Assembly: GCA_016195665.1 (NCBI GenBank) | Contig: JACPZD010000036.1 | Coordinates: 1-64,000, forward strand | Source: Gammaproteobacteria bacterium | Lineage (GTDB): Bacteria > Pseudomonadota > Gammaproteobacteria > SURF-13 | Reading direction: 5' to 3' | DNA: 64,000 nucleotides | In this document: positions 18,856-28,687 of the stretch, in pieces | Position numbering within the stretch: position 1 is the first letter of the stretch | Layout: every line of letters starts with the position of its first letter | The notes under the pieces: generated by a model | Databases searched by the model: none | Told to the model about the DNA's origin: nothing | The model's input: the letters and a program-made list of their open reading frames with translations, nothing else | Position numbers and translations under genes: made by a program

Positions 18856-18873
18856 AAACTCAAGGACGAATCA

Positions 18874-19260
18874 TCAGACTTGCAGGATGCAGAACCTCGT
18901 TAAGATAGGAGGATTGGCGTGCTCGGGGAGAGCCGCCGGGGTAAGAGACGCAGTTTCTAAAACAGGGCTGATGCCGATACGCGCCGAAGGCGCGGGCGGC
19001 AGAAACAGAGGCTCCGCGAAACCGGCTTGATCGGAATCCTGAACATGCCGCGAGACCGCGCAGCTCACGCCGGGCTGGCAATCGGTGTGACCGGCATCGG
19101 CCTTCTGCTGCACGCACTCCGGGCACATACCCGGCTCGACGGCCGCAGCCCCGGCCGCCATTACGCACGGCTGCAACGCCACGGATAGCCACACCATGGC
19201 GAGCAAGGCCAGCACGCTGCGGGCTAGTGTGTGGCGGCGTTGACGCAAATAATGGAGCAT
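18874..19260 (-). CDS. small secreted Cys-rich protein upstream of cusCBA
   Basis: The 128-aa protein, read from the ATG at 19260, has a signal peptide (SVLALLAMVWLSVALQPCVMA) and a mature part with five Cys and several His (MCPECVQQKADAGHTDCQPG, CAVSRH). The tail contains several prolines. It resembles the small Cys/His proteins that head copper efflux operons and, loosely, the protein at 1583-1969. Metal binding is inferred from composition. A frame extending to 19302 exists, but its first 14 residues derive from the repeat at 19275-19297. Confidence 0.5.
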   Translation of the reverse strand: MLHYLRQRRHTLARSVLALLAMVWLSVALQPCVMAAGAAAVEPGMCPECVQQKADAGHTDCQPGVSCAVSRHVQDSDQAGFAEPLFLPPAPSARIGISPVLETASLTPAALPEHANPPILTRFCILQV

Positions 19261-19274
19261 GGGTAACTCTCTGT

Positions 19275-19297
19275 CGGATCCGCTACGCTTGATCCGA
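19275..19297. repeat. dispersed palindromic repeat, CGGATCCGCTACGCTTGATCCG type
   Basis: The 22-bp core is identical, in inverse orientation, to 49834-49855 at the end of hisE. GGATC...GATCC arms make it a hairpin. It resembles common extragenic repeats of the GTAGGTCGGAT-AGCGTAGCG-ATCCG type in proteobacteria. Confidence 0.7.
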
Positions 19298-19352
19298 TCC
19301 ACATAGCTTTTCCATTCTACTGCTTAAGTTACGGCCTCGCAAGAGGTGACAC

Positions 19353-20270
19353 TCACCGGATGGGCAGACACTGGCCGATGGAGCCGGGGCCGCACAGTGT
19401 TTGATCTATCCAGATGGCGTTTTCCAGATTCGCGCCGCTGAGGTCGGCGCCGTCCGGATTCGCGCCGGTGAGGTCGGCGTAGGACAGATCCGCGCCGCTG
19501 AGATGAGTATTAGTGAGATTGGCGTTACGCAGGTTCACGCCCTTCATCTTCGCCCGGCTCAACTCGGCATCGCTGAGATCGCTGGAGTTGAGATTGCTGT
19601 AAGAGAGGTCATTGCCCGGCATTTGGGTCTGGCGCAGATCCGCGCCGCTGAGATTGGCATTTCGCAGTATGGCGCCGCGCAGATCCTGCCCGCTGAGCGC
19701 AGCCCCTTCCAGCGCACAGTTACTCCAGTTCACGCCGGGGCGCGGCGGGGCCTGGCACTCCGACGTGGGATTGATAGTGGGGTTCGGATAATAATAGGCC
19801 AGCAGGCCCACCCCTCCCAGCAGAACCAGTGCGAGGAATAGTTGCGGCAGATAACGTTCCCGCCGCGGAGCTGCAACACTGCGCAGATGAGCCTTGGTCA
19901 AGCGATGCTGGATAAGCTCGACGGGTTCGGGTTGACGGCGGTCGCTGAACCGGCGCCGCTGCCGGGCAAATTCCCCTGCGCCTTCCGCACGATCGCGCCG
20001 GTCCATACCGCTGCGCTCGTCCTCCCAGCGCCGCGCATCCTTGAGCCGCTGCAGTTGCTCGTCTTCATCGGCCTGGTCGCCCGGCCCGCGGAGGATGGAC
20101 GGGTGCAATTGGGGAAATGCCGACAATGGCTGCCATTCCTCCATGTCTACACTCAACTCATCGCCTTCGTGAACCCGGCCAAGCAGGATATAACGGCTCA
20201 CCAGACCCGTTGGAAAGGGGCCCCGCACCTGCCCGCCACGGCGGGTATACCATAATTGTTTTGCCTGCAT
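19353..20270 (-). CDS. GYF-like/pentapeptide-repeat membrane protein
   Basis: The 305-aa protein begins with a GYF_2-like domain (LWYTRRGGQVRGPFPTGLVS, residues 6-25, to about residue 60), then a charged linker, one transmembrane helix (about residues 141-160), and a periplasmic pentapeptide-repeat region (about residues 185-290; LRGAILRNANLSGADLRQTQ and similar A(D/N)LxX units). Pentapeptide repeats fold as a right-handed beta helix. I do not recognise a specific function. Confidence 0.75.
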   Translation of the reverse strand: MQAKQLWYTRRGGQVRGPFPTGLVSRYILLGRVHEGDELSVDMEEWQPLSAFPQLHPSILRGPGDQADEDEQLQRLKDARRWEDERSGMDRRDRAEGAGEFARQRRRFSDRRQPEPVELIQHRLTKAHLRSVAAPRRERYLPQLFLALVLLGGVGLLAYYYPNPTINPTSECQAPPRPGVNWSNCALEGAALSGQDLRGAILRNANLSGADLRQTQMPGNDLSYSNLNSSDLSDAELSRAKMKGVNLRNANLTNTHLSGADLSYADLTGANPDGADLSGANLENAIWIDQTLCGPGSIGQCLPIR

Positions 20271-20420
20271 CGTTGCCTACATCATTACCGGTCAAGCTGG
20301 ATTAGACAACTCATGTATATTGCAAAATCAATGCCAAAAATTTGGCTCTACCCTCTCAAGAGCCGCGCTGTGCGGCCGATATTCTATTGTCAGGGGGTAT
20401 AAAATGGCTTCCTTTATATA

Positions 20421-21758
20421 GTGAACAACTCCCAAGCGCCACAGATCACCGGCAGCGCAGCACCCTTCACCTCCAAGTTAACCCCGGGGGACACCCCTGC
20501 TATTCTGCGCTCCTGGCAGATAGGGCAAACCTTAACCGCGGAAGTGCTCGCTCCTGCGCAGGACGGCGTCACCTTGCTGCGGATCAACGGCGCGCTGATG
20601 AGCACTCAGACCACCCTGCCGCTCACCCCCGGACAAACCTTACAGGTAAAGGTCATCGCCACCGGTGCACCACCGGTGCTGCAGATCATGACGCCGGAGA
20701 CAACGCTAGCCCCAACGACGACCGATACACTCAACCAGTCGCTGCGCGCCGCCCTGCCGAGGCAGGCTCCCCTGTCCCCCTTATTGGCGAATCTCGTCTG
20801 GCTGGCGCAGACGAAAAACGGCAGCGTGTCCGGCTTGCCGCCTGCCGTGGTGGAGACTGCCCGGCAAGTATTCAGCACCTTGTCCACGCCCCAGGATCTC
20901 TCGACAGGCGCCGGCCTGTCGGCTTCATTGCAGCGCTCCGGCCTGTTTCTGGAAGCTCGTCTGAGCCAGGCGGATACCACTGCACTGGAAACCGATTTCA
21001 AGGCCGGATTATTACGCCTGCGCGAGGTCCTGCTCACCACAGAGGCAACGGCATCCGCGCCGGGCAAACTGTCGCAGACGAACCCTGCTTCACCGTCCTC
21101 ACCGGCACCGGCCCAAATGCCCTCTCAGACCGGAACCGCCGTTGAAACACGCGTTCATGCTCAAGCAAACATAGCACCGCTTTCAGACTCAGCAACGTCC
21201 GCCCCACCCCCCCTGCGCGGCGCGCCGGTGCATGCGCAGCCGGTAACCGGCCCAACACTCGCCGAGGCCGGGTTGCGGGCCGAAACCACTGCTGAGCTGT
21301 TAAATCAGGTCCAGGGAGGCCTTGCCCGCGTGCAACTCAGCCAATTGGCCAGCCTTCCAAACAGCGATTCCAGTCCGCCTGCGTGGGTCCTCGAATTACC
21401 CGTGCGGCACGCGGGCGAGTCTCACGTCATTCAAGTGCGCATCGAGGCCGACGACCCATCGTCTCACCCGGAGCAGGCCGGGCAGGAACGGAAGGATTGG
21501 TTGGTCACGCTGGCGTTGGATCTTAAAGGGCTGGGACCGCTACATATAAAGGTAAGTCTACGCGAAGAAAAGGTATCGGCCTCGTTCTGGGCCGACCAGG
21601 GGGAGACCGTCGAACTCCTGACCCGGCATCTCGACCAGTTACGCAATCAAATGAACAAAGCCGGTCTGAATGTTGCATCCATCAGTTGTGCCACAGGGTG
21701 CAGGCCACCGCCACGAAACAACCACGGGTCTCCTCCCCTGCTGGACATCAAGATATGA
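20421..21758 (+). CDS. FliK-like flagellar hook-length control domain protein
   Basis: The 445-aa protein (GTG start) has a variable, Pro/Ala/Ser/Thr-rich first 300 residues and a C-terminal Flg_hook domain: [54 protein letters not shown] and LNVASISC. This matches the C-terminal domain of FliK, the ruler that switches the export gate. Its stop overlaps the next gene (ATGA), which encodes a lone FlhB C-terminal domain, the partner that FliK acts on. No other flagellar gene is nearby. Confidence 0.75.
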   Translation: MNNSQAPQITGSAAPFTSKLTPGDTPAILRSWQIGQTLTAEVLAPAQDGVTLLRINGALMSTQTTLPLTPGQTLQVKVIATGAPPVLQIMTPETTLAPTTTDTLNQSLRAALPRQAPLSPLLANLVWLAQTKNGSVSGLPPAVVETARQVFSTLSTPQDLSTGAGLSASLQRSGLFLEARLSQADTTALETDFKAGLLRLREVLLTTEATASAPGKLSQTNPASPSSPAPAQMPSQTGTAVETRVHAQANIAPLSDSATSAPPPLRGAPVHAQPVTGPTLAEAGLRAETTAELLNQVQGGLARVQLSQLASLPNSDSSPPAWVLELPVRHAGESHVIQVRIEADDPSSHPEQAGQERKDWLVTLALDLKGLGPLHIKVSLREEKVSASFWADQGETVELLTRHLDQLRNQMNKAGLNVASISCATGCRPPPRNNHGSPPLLDIKI

Positions 21759-22045
21759 GTACCGTGTCTGACCGCCCGCCGGACAAGGTCGTGGCGCTGC
21801 GCTATGAGGGCGTGGGTGCGCCGCGGGTCACCGCCAAGGGAGAAGGCCTGGTCGCGGAAAAGATTTTGGAGCTTGCCAAGGAGCACCATATTCCACTCCA
21901 CGAGAACCCGGCTCTGGTCGCCGTGCTGGCGAAACTGGAGCTAGGGGATGAAATCCCCGTGGCTTTGTACAAGGCCGTGGCGGAGGTCATCGCCTTTGCC
22001 TACATGGTGAGCGGTAAGGTACCCATTCGCGCTTCAGAAGCGTAA
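21755..22045 (+). CDS. stand-alone FlhB C-terminal-domain protein
   Basis: The 96-aa protein matches the cytoplasmic FlhB/YscU C-terminal domain ([60 protein letters not shown]) without the membrane part. The autocleavage motif NPTH reads APRV here, as in other stand-alone copies. Translation is coupled to the FliK-like gene. FlhB_C orphans can affect export specificity; the role here is unknown. Confidence 0.8.
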   Translation: MSTVSDRPPDKVVALRYEGVGAPRVTAKGEGLVAEKILELAKEHHIPLHENPALVAVLAKLELGDEIPVALYKAVAEVIAFAYMVSGKVPIRASEA

Positions 22046-22091
22046 CGTGGCATGCGTAACTCAAGAAGTGGTAAGTCCGGCCGCTAATATG

Positions 22092-22230
22092 TTAAGGAAG
22101 CTCTGATTTATGCATGTTGAACCGCCAAGACGCCAAGAACGCCAAGACTTTTATTTACAAATTCAAGCCTTTTTTCTTGGTGACCTTGGCGCCTTGGCGG
22201 TTGGCGATATATTTTTCAGAGTTTCCTTAA
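22092..22230. repeat. inverted-repeat element with CGCCAAG iterons
   Basis: The ends are TTAAGGAAGCTCTGA and TCAGAGTTTCCTTAA (one mismatch). Inside, AACCGCCAAGACGCCAAGAACGCCAAGA-type iterons (22119-22147) face complementary TCTTGG...CCTTGGCGCCTTGGCGGTT (22174-22202), so the element folds into a long two-level hairpin. It looks like a small non-autonomous repeat. It occupies most of the 335-bp gap before the REC-GGDEF-EAL gene. Confidence 0.75.
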
Positions 22231-22288
22231 GAAATAGTTAAGATCTGTTTGCCTCTTAGAGGTCTTGAGTTGTATAAATCAGCATATT

Positions 22289-22319
22289 CCCCTAGTATGT
22301 CGGCATTTTGACATAGGGG
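22289..22319. promoter_or_regulatory. small hairpin upstream of the GGDEF-EAL gene
   Basis: CCCCTA-gta-TGTC pairs with GACATAGGGG around a short loop, 60 bp before the start codon. It could be a leader hairpin or an operator; there is no further support. Confidence 0.25.
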
Positions 22320-22380
22320 TCAGAAAGGTGGGACGACATGGCTATCCAATATTCAACAACGAGATTTAACGGAGGGCCGT

Positions 22381-24177
22381 GTGTTGGCTAGCGAGAAGGG
22401 CCAAAAGCGTCTTACGGACGTGCTGCAGCGGCGCATTCTAATTATAGATCATGAGCCCGAGCACCGTGCGCACCTGACCCGCATGCTTGAAGACGGGGGC
22501 TTTCAAAATATTCTCACGGCTCCCAGCGGACATCAGGCGCTGTCCGTGCTGCAACTCAGCCTGCAAGAGGGACAGAGCGATATCCAAGCCATACTCTTGC
22601 ACACCCGGTTGCCGGACATGGACGCCTACAGCCTAGGGCGTCGCCTGCACGAACACGTGGACTTGGGTACGATTCCTATCCTTCTGCTGAGCCCGCCGGC
22701 CGCCGATCAGGCCGAAATTATACGTTCCGGCTATACCGTCGGCGCCACCGACATCCTGTTTGACCCCATCCCGCCGACCGAACTGTTGCCGCGCCTCACC
22801 ACCTCACTGTTCCTCAAGATAGAGCGCGATCTGCGCAAACACCGGGAAAGGGAACTGCAAACCGAGCTGGTCAATTACAAGGCCACCGAAGCGCGCCTGG
22901 AATATCTGGTCGCCCATGATGACCTTACCGGCCTCTACAACCGCAGACGCCTGGAACAGCTGCTGGAGCTTTCCGTCATCTCCGCGCACCACCACCAGCG
23001 CACCGGCGCCCTGTGTTATCTGGATCTCGATCAGTTCAAGGTCATCAACGACAGCGAAGGCCATAATGCCGGCGACAACCTGCTGGTGCACGTGGCGGCG
23101 ATCCTAAGGGACCTGTTGGGGAATCACGCCACCATCGCACACATCAGCTCCGATGAGTTTGCCGTGCTGATAGATAACACCACCGAGCACGTCGCCATGG
23201 AAACCGCCGAGGCGATACGCCAGGCCCTGGATGAATTCAAATATCAAGCCGGCAAAAAGACTTACTACATCGGCGTCAGTATCGGCGTGGCGATGATCTA
23301 CCCGCGCGACAAGGTCACCGCCAGCGAGATCCTGGCCCAGGCCGACCAAGCCTGCTACATGGCCAAGGTGAAGGGCCGCAACCGCGTGCACAAATACAAC
23401 TCCGGCGACAGTGTGATGCACGCGCTGCAAAGCGATGTCTACTGGGGCCCGCAGATTCGTCACGCCCTGACCCATGACCGCTTCCGTTTAGTCTTTCAGC
23501 CCGTGTTGCAGCTCTCGGATGACAAGATCACTCACTACGAGGTGTTGATCCGCATGCTGGGCGACGAGGATCAGCTGATCGAGCCCGCCAATTTCATTCC
23601 GATCGCCGAGCGGATGGGATTGATTCAGGAAGTTGATTTCTGGGTCATCGGCGCCGCGCTGGACTGGCTGCACAACCTGCCCGCGCACCTCTCGCATCTC
23701 GCCGTCAACATCAATCTCTCCACCCAGGGCCTGGCCGACCCGGCCCTGCTCCCGCTGCTGCGCGACAAGCTGCGCGTCACCGGGGTGGACGCGCGGCGCA
23801 TCACCTTTGAGATCACCGAGACCGCGGCGATCGCCAACATCGGCCAGACCCGCAAGGTGGTGGAGCAGATCCGCGCGCTGGGCTGCCAGTTCGCCCTGGA
23901 TGACTTCGGCGCCGGGTTTAACTCCTACAATTACCTCAAGCACTTCCCCGTGGACTACCTCAAAATTGACGGCATCTTCATCGTCAATCTCGTGAACGAC
24001 CCGGTGGATCAGGCACTGGTGAAATCCATGATCGAGATCGCCCACACCCTGGGCAAGAAGACCGTCGCAGAATTCGTAGAAACGGCCGAGGCGCTGAAGT
24101 TGCTGAAGGAATACGGCGTGGATTACGCCCAAGGACATTATCTCGGCAAACCGCAGGCGGCGTTGGTGCGGTATTAA
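22381..24177 (+). CDS. REC-GGDEF-EAL protein, degenerate REC and GGDEF, likely c-di-GMP phosphodiesterase
   Basis: The 598-aa cytosolic protein starts at a GTG after CGGAGGG. The REC domain (about residues 17-135) lacks the phospho-acceptor Asp: ILLHTRLPDMDAY has His there, one of the acidic-pocket pair is His (IIDHEPEH), and the conserved Lys is absent. The GGDEF domain (about 175-330) reads SSDEF, so cyclase activity is doubtful. The EAL domain (about 345-590) keeps its ligands: YEVLIRM, NINLS, FEITETAAI, DDFGAGFNSYNYLK, YLKIDG and EFVETAE. Hydrolysis of cyclic di-GMP with the other domains as regulators is the likeliest activity. Confidence 0.9.
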   Translation: MLASEKGQKRLTDVLQRRILIIDHEPEHRAHLTRMLEDGGFQNILTAPSGHQALSVLQLSLQEGQSDIQAILLHTRLPDMDAYSLGRRLHEHVDLGTIPILLLSPPAADQAEIIRSGYTVGATDILFDPIPPTELLPRLTTSLFLKIERDLRKHRERELQTELVNYKATEARLEYLVAHDDLTGLYNRRRLEQLLELSVISAHHHQRTGALCYLDLDQFKVINDSEGHNAGDNLLVHVAAILRDLLGNHATIAHISSDEFAVLIDNTTEHVAMETAEAIRQALDEFKYQAGKKTYYIGVSIGVAMIYPRDKVTASEILAQADQACYMAKVKGRNRVHKYNSGDSVMHALQSDVYWGPQIRHALTHDRFRLVFQPVLQLSDDKITHYEVLIRMLGDEDQLIEPANFIPIAERMGLIQEVDFWVIGAALDWLHNLPAHLSHLAVNINLSTQGLADPALLPLLRDKLRVTGVDARRITFEITETAAIANIGQTRKVVEQIRALGCQFALDDFGAGFNSYNYLKHFPVDYLKIDGIFIVNLVNDPVDQALVKSMIEIAHTLGKKTVAEFVETAEALKLLKEYGVDYAQGHYLGKPQAALVRY

Positions 24178-24223
24178 ATCGGGCTCGAATTTGTGATGTG
24201 CGACAACCTGCTGCCTTGTAGAT

Positions 24224-25864
24224 CTACCCCTGAGTCTTGTAATAGTTAATCAAGCCATTGGTGGACGAGTCGTGTGACGTGACCTGCGCGGCATCTTTCA
24301 ACTCGGGTAGAATCTTTTGCGCAAGTTGTTTGCCCAGTTCCACGCCCCATTGGTCGAAGGAGTTTATATTCCAGATCACGCCCTGCACAAAGATCTTATG
24401 CTCGTAAAGGGCGATCAGCGCGCCCAGACTCTTCGGCGTTATCTTTTTGAGCATAATAGAGTTGCTGGGCTTGTTGCCTGCGAAGACTTTATGCGGCAGC
24501 AGTTTTTCCAACGCCGCGCCGCTAACGAAGGCCTCTACCAACTCCGCGCGCGCTTCGTGTTCCGTCTTGCCTTTCATGAGCGCCTCGGGCTGAGCGAAAA
24601 AGTTTGATAGCAGGATTCTGTGATGATCGCCGATGGGATTATGTGTTTCTATCGGCGCGATAAAGTCGGCGGGGACAAGCGGAGTGCCCTGGTGCAATAA
24701 TTGATAAAAGGCATGTTGCCCGTTGGCGCCCGGCTCGCCCCAGATCACCGGCCCTGTTGAATAGTCCACACATTCGCCGTCGCGTGTGACGCTCTTGCCG
24801 TTGCTCTCCATATCGCCTTGCTGAAAATAGGCGGGGAAGCGGTGCAGATACTGGTCGTAAGGCAAGATGGCGTGCGTCTGCGCGCCGAAAAAGTTGTTAT
24901 ACCAAATACCCAGCAGCGCCAGAACGACCGGCATATTTTTTTCAAAGGGAGCGCTGCGAAAGTGTTCATCCATGTCATGCGCGCCGGCGAGTAATTCTTC
25001 AAAATTGTCCATGCCGATAGAGAGCACGATGGGCAGCCCGATGGCCGACCATAGCGAATAACGCCCGCCCACCCAATCCCAGAACTCAAACATGTTGCGT
25101 GTATCGATGCCAAACTTTGCGACTTCTTTTGCATTCGTGGAAACCGCGACAAAATGTTTGGCCACCGTTGTTTCGTCCCGGGCAGCTTTTAAAAACCATG
25201 CGCGCGCAGTGTGGGCGTTAGTCAGCGTCTCCTGGGTGGTGAAGGTCTTGGAGGCGATGATAAATAGGGTTGTTTCAGGATTGAGCCGTTTGAGCGTCTC
25301 GGCGATATGCGTGCCGTCCACGTTGGATACGAAATGTGCTTGCAGTCCCGGTTTTGCATAAGGTCTGAGCGCCTCACAAACCATCACCGGACCGAGATCG
25401 GAGCCGCCGATGCCGATGTTGACGATGTCGGTAATGGTCTTGCCTGTATAACCCTTCCAGGCGCCGCTACGCACCGACTCCGTGAATATCTTCATCTGCG
25501 CCAGCACCCGATTAACTTCAGGCATCACGTCTACGCCGTCAACCACAATAGACCGGTTGGAGCGATTGCGCAGGGCGACGTGCAGTACGGCGCGCTGCTC
25601 GGTGACGTTAATCTTTTCACCGGAAAACATGCTCTCTATCCAGGTCTTGAGATCGGCCTGTCTCGCCAGCGCGAACAGCAGAGACAAGGTCTCTTCTGTG
25701 ATGCGGTTTTTTGAGTAATCGAGCAGGATGTCCTTAAATGCGAGGAAATATTTTGTAAAGCGCTGCGGATCGGCTGCGAACAATTCGCGCATGTGCAGCG
25801 GCGCGATCTTTTTATGGTGCGCCTGTAAGGCCAGCCAGGCCTTGGATTGGGTCAACGAACTCAC
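24224..25864 (-). CDS. pgi: glucose-6-phosphate isomerase
   Basis: The 546-aa enzyme interconverts glucose 6-phosphate and fructose 6-phosphate. It shows [42 protein letters not shown] (with the SIS motif), GKSVTRDGE, and [14 protein letters not shown] with the catalytic Glu/His/Lys regions of the bacterial family, at normal length. It is third in the minus-strand run gnd-zwf-pgi, 12 bp after zwf, and links glycolysis to the oxidative pentose phosphate pathway. Confidence 0.97.
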   Translation of the reverse strand: MSSLTQSKAWLALQAHHKKIAPLHMRELFAADPQRFTKYFLAFKDILLDYSKNRITEETLSLLFALARQADLKTWIESMFSGEKINVTEQRAVLHVALRNRSNRSIVVDGVDVMPEVNRVLAQMKIFTESVRSGAWKGYTGKTITDIVNIGIGGSDLGPVMVCEALRPYAKPGLQAHFVSNVDGTHIAETLKRLNPETTLFIIASKTFTTQETLTNAHTARAWFLKAARDETTVAKHFVAVSTNAKEVAKFGIDTRNMFEFWDWVGGRYSLWSAIGLPIVLSIGMDNFEELLAGAHDMDEHFRSAPFEKNMPVVLALLGIWYNNFFGAQTHAILPYDQYLHRFPAYFQQGDMESNGKSVTRDGECVDYSTGPVIWGEPGANGQHAFYQLLHQGTPLVPADFIAPIETHNPIGDHHRILLSNFFAQPEALMKGKTEHEARAELVEAFVSGAALEKLLPHKVFAGNKPSNSIMLKKITPKSLGALIALYEHKIFVQGVIWNINSFDQWGVELGKQLAQKILPELKDAAQVTSHDSSTNGLINYYKTQG

Positions 25865-25876
25865 GTTATCGTTCTG

Positions 25877-27385
25877 CTAATAAACACAGACATCACCGCT
25901 GACATCACCTCCCAGACTTATCTCATTGCGCCAGCATTGATATTCACGCTCGAACAGCCGGTTGGCCTCGGCGGGGCCCCATGCGCCGGCCGGATAGCTG
26001 TGAATGAAATCACGTTCCATGGACCACGTCTTCAAAATCGGGTCCACTACCTTCCAGGCCCAGCGCACCTCGTCATAGCGCAGGAACAGCGAGTGATCAC
26101 CTTCAATCACATCCAGCAATAAGGCTTCATAGGCGTCGAGTTGGGCCTCGAATTCTTCACGATAACTGGCATCGAGACTCACGGTGCGGGTATGCATCTT
26201 GAGCCCCGGCAGTTTGGTTTGAATCTCGACGCGCAGACATTCCTCGGGTTGTATGCCGAGCAAGATCCAGTTGGGACGCAACTGCTCCGTCACGGCCTCG
26301 CGGAATAACTGCTGCGGCGCATGTTTGAAGCGGATGGCGATATAGGAGGTCGGCTTGGCCATGCGCTTGCCGGTGCGCACATAAAACGGCACGTTGCGCC
26401 AACGCCAGTTGTCAATGTAGAACTTGATCGCCGCATAACTCTCCGTGGTGCTGTTGGGTGCGACGCCCTGCTCATCGAGGTAACCGGCGACCTTTTGGCC
26501 GTCCACGGCGCCGCGCCCGTATTGGGCGCGAAAGGCGTGCGCGTGCACCGCGCTCTGCGGGATGGGCCGGATGGATTTCAATACCTTCACCTTTTCATCG
26601 CGCAGCGACTCGGCGTCCATGTTGGCCGGCGGCTCCATAGCGACTAAGGTCAACATCTGCAGCAGGTGGCTTTGCAACATATCGCGCAGCGCGCCTGCGC
26701 CGTCGTAATAATCCGCGCGCCCGGCGATACCTTGGGTTTCGGAATGGGTGATCTGCACGTGGTCAATGTAATTGCGGTTCCATAACGGCTCCAGCATGAT
26801 ATTGGCAAAGCGGAACACCAACACGTTCTGCACCGTGCCCTTGCCTAGGTAGTGGTCAATGCGAAAGATCTGTTGCTCTGAAAAATGCCGGTGCAGTCGC
26901 TCCTCAAGGGTCTGGGCGCTTTCCACGTCATAGCCAAAAGGTTTTTCGATGACCAGCCGCCGCCAGCCGCCATCCTCTTGAGGCAGGCCGGCGTCGGCCA
27001 GATGCTGACTCACCGTCGAAAATTCGGCCGGACGGATGGCCATGTAAAACACCACATTGCCCGGGAAATGATTAGCGGTTGTGAGTGTGTCTTTCAGGCG
27101 ATGATAGGACTCGACATCCTCGAGATCGCCGTGAAAATAATGCAACCGTGTACAGAAATGGGCAAACACCTGCTCATCCAGCCCTTTCCGGACGCGGGTC
27201 TTTAACAGGGCGGCCACTTCGTCGCGCCATTGCTCGGTGGTCCACTCGCGCCGCCCGAAGCCCATGATCACCATGCCTTCAGGCAGACGTGCAGCCTGTT
27301 CGAGGTGGTACAAGGCCGGCAATAATTTATTCTGGGAAAGGTTGCCGGTCGCGCCGAAGATGACAAAGGTGCAAGGTTCAATCAT
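25877..27385 (-). CDS. zwf: glucose-6-phosphate 1-dehydrogenase
   Basis: The 502-aa enzyme oxidises glucose 6-phosphate to 6-phosphogluconolactone with NAD(P)+. It has the dinucleotide-binding [51 protein letters not shown] (catalytic His region) and [18 protein letters not shown]. The ATG at 27385 follows AAAGGA and starts directly at the conserved domain; an upstream extension translates repeat DNA. It lies between gnd and pgi. Confidence 0.97.
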   Translation of the reverse strand: MIEPCTFVIFGATGNLSQNKLLPALYHLEQAARLPEGMVIMGFGRREWTTEQWRDEVAALLKTRVRKGLDEQVFAHFCTRLHYFHGDLEDVESYHRLKDTLTTANHFPGNVVFYMAIRPAEFSTVSQHLADAGLPQEDGGWRRLVIEKPFGYDVESAQTLEERLHRHFSEQQIFRIDHYLGKGTVQNVLVFRFANIMLEPLWNRNYIDHVQITHSETQGIAGRADYYDGAGALRDMLQSHLLQMLTLVAMEPPANMDAESLRDEKVKVLKSIRPIPQSAVHAHAFRAQYGRGAVDGQKVAGYLDEQGVAPNSTTESYAAIKFYIDNWRWRNVPFYVRTGKRMAKPTSYIAIRFKHAPQQLFREAVTEQLRPNWILLGIQPEECLRVEIQTKLPGLKMHTRTVSLDASYREEFEAQLDAYEALLLDVIEGDHSLFLRYDEVRWAWKVVDPILKTWSMERDFIHSYPAGAWGPAEANRLFEREYQCWRNEISLGGDVSGDVCVY

Positions 27386-27394
27386 ATCGAATCC

Positions 27395-27451
27395 TTTCCT
27401 GCTCCCGCAGGGAGCAGGAAACAAGAACGCCCTCTCCCCTCGGGAGAGGGC
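27395..27451. repeat. two adjacent perfect hairpins between gnd and zwf
   Basis: TTTCCTGCTCCC-GCA-GGGAGCAGGAAA (27395-27421, 12-bp stem) is followed by GCCCTCTCCC-CTC-GGGAGAGGGC (27429-27451, 10-bp stem) and a CGGGGTGAGG tail. The second is a very common extragenic repeat type in proteobacteria. In the mRNA they lie between two cotranscribed genes and could stabilise or attenuate the transcript. Confidence 0.7.
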
Positions 27452-27482
27452 GGGGTGAGGGAGACGGAGAGTTGCACAGGTT

Positions 27483-28415
27483 TCATTTTTTATCCTTCGT
27501 GTGTGAGGCATGGCCGCCAAAGGCGTTACGCATCAGCGACAGCAGGCGATAACCATAACCGCTGTCGCGGCTTGCAAAGCGCATTTGCAGAGCGAGCGTC
27601 ATGACCGGGGTGGCGATGCCTTGATCCACGCCCTCGATGGCGGTCCAGCGCCCTTCGCCGGAGTCGTCCACCTTGGCTGAAAATTGCTCCAGGAATTGAT
27701 CGGTGCTCTGCGTACCTTTGCTGTTCAAGGCCTCGGCCGTGAGATCGAGCAGCCAACTGCGCACAACGGAACTGTGGCGCCACAACTCGGTGATCTGCGC
27801 AAGATCGAGATTGAATTCCTGCTTGCCGTGCAGCAGGGACAACCCCTCCCCAAAGGCCTGCATCATCCCATATTCGACGCCGTTGTGTATCATCTTGGTG
27901 AAGTGCCCGGCGCCGACAGGACCGACATGAGCCCAGCCCCGATCAGGCGCGGGGGCGAGCACTTTCAACACCGGCGCCAGCACGGCGGCGGTCTCTTTGC
28001 TGCCGCCCACCATCAGGCAGTAGCCGTTTTGCAATCCCCAGACGCCGCCCGAGGTACCGGCGTCCATGAATCCGATGCCGTGCCCGGCTAGCAGTGCGCC
28101 GCGCCGTTCGCTGTCGTGGTAATTCGAATTGCCGCCGTCCACGATAATGTCGCCCCGCGTCAATTGCGGAATCAATTCCTCTATCATCTGTTCGGTCGGT
28201 GCGCCGCTCGGCAGCATCAGCCATAGGACACGCGGGGTTTTGAGTTGGGCAATCGCCTCCGCGACGGATAACGCCGCGATCAAACCCTCCTCGCGCGCGA
28301 GTTGTTGGGTGATCTCCGCCGAGCGGTTGAAACCGGCGACCTCGATGCCGCCCCGGCACAAGCGTCGCGCCATGTTGGCGCCCATCTTGCCCAGACCAAT
28401 CAGTGCTATTCTCAT
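27483..28415 (-). CDS. gnd: 6-phosphogluconate dehydrogenase, decarboxylating (short form)
   Basis: The 310-aa protein oxidatively decarboxylates 6-phosphogluconate to ribulose 5-phosphate. It has the Rossmann start [54 protein letters not shown], and [17 protein letters not shown] with the catalytic Lys/Asn. The length fits the short form (often NAD+-linked) rather than the 470-aa E. coli type. The start at 28415 matches the domain start; a longer frame runs into the five-hairpin repeat. First gene of gnd-zwf-pgi. Confidence 0.95.
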   Translation of the reverse strand: MRIALIGLGKMGANMARRLCRGGIEVAGFNRSAEITQQLAREEGLIAALSVAEAIAQLKTPRVLWLMLPSGAPTEQMIEELIPQLTRGDIIVDGGNSNYHDSERRGALLAGHGIGFMDAGTSGGVWGLQNGYCLMVGGSKETAAVLAPVLKVLAPAPDRGWAHVGPVGAGHFTKMIHNGVEYGMMQAFGEGLSLLHGKQEFNLDLAQITELWRHSSVVRSWLLDLTAEALNSKGTQSTDQFLEQFSAKVDDSGEGRWTAIEGVDQGIATPVMTLALQMRFASRDSGYGYRLLSLMRNAFGGHASHTKDKK

Positions 28416-28449
28416 GACCGCTTCCTCGTTTTTCATTATAGTTGTGTTA

Positions 28450-28602
28450 GCAGGCTGTTGAGAAACAGCCTGCGTGCAGCCCACGGATGGGCTGCCATTT
28501 TTCAAACACGCTGTATGTGTTTGAAAAATGAAACAAAGCAAAAACCGCACTTTTTGCTTTGTGTGTTGGAAAAGCCCATGGAAGGGCTTTTTCAACATCC
28601 TG
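28450..28602 (+). repeat. five-hairpin repeat element, copy 1 (upstream of glgA)
   Basis: Five hairpins stand in series: GCAGGCTGTT/GAGA (28450-28473), GCAGCCCA/CGGA (28476-28495), CATTTTTCAAACAC with a 7-nt loop (28496-28530), ACAAAGCAAAAA with a 6-nt loop (28533-28562), and GTTGGAAAAGCCC with a 6-nt loop and one mismatch (28565-28596). An outer pairing CAGG-TGTTGA/TCAACA-CCTG also exists. A second copy is at 56716-56858 in inverse orientation. It fills most of the gnd-glgA intergenic space. Confidence 0.8.
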
Positions 28603-28687
28603 TTGGCAAACCAATAATAAGGCGATAATCATGCCAACCTCCTACAGAATAGCTTTATACAGAGACACTTTCGCAGCAAAATAGGCC

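Noticed and set aside
27386-27520. N-terminal extension of zwf
   Set aside because: It would translate the two extragenic hairpins; the conserved domain and an AAAGGA site mark the start at 27385.
28450-28602. CRISPR-like array
   Set aside because: The units are palindromes of different sequence without identical direct repeats or spacers.
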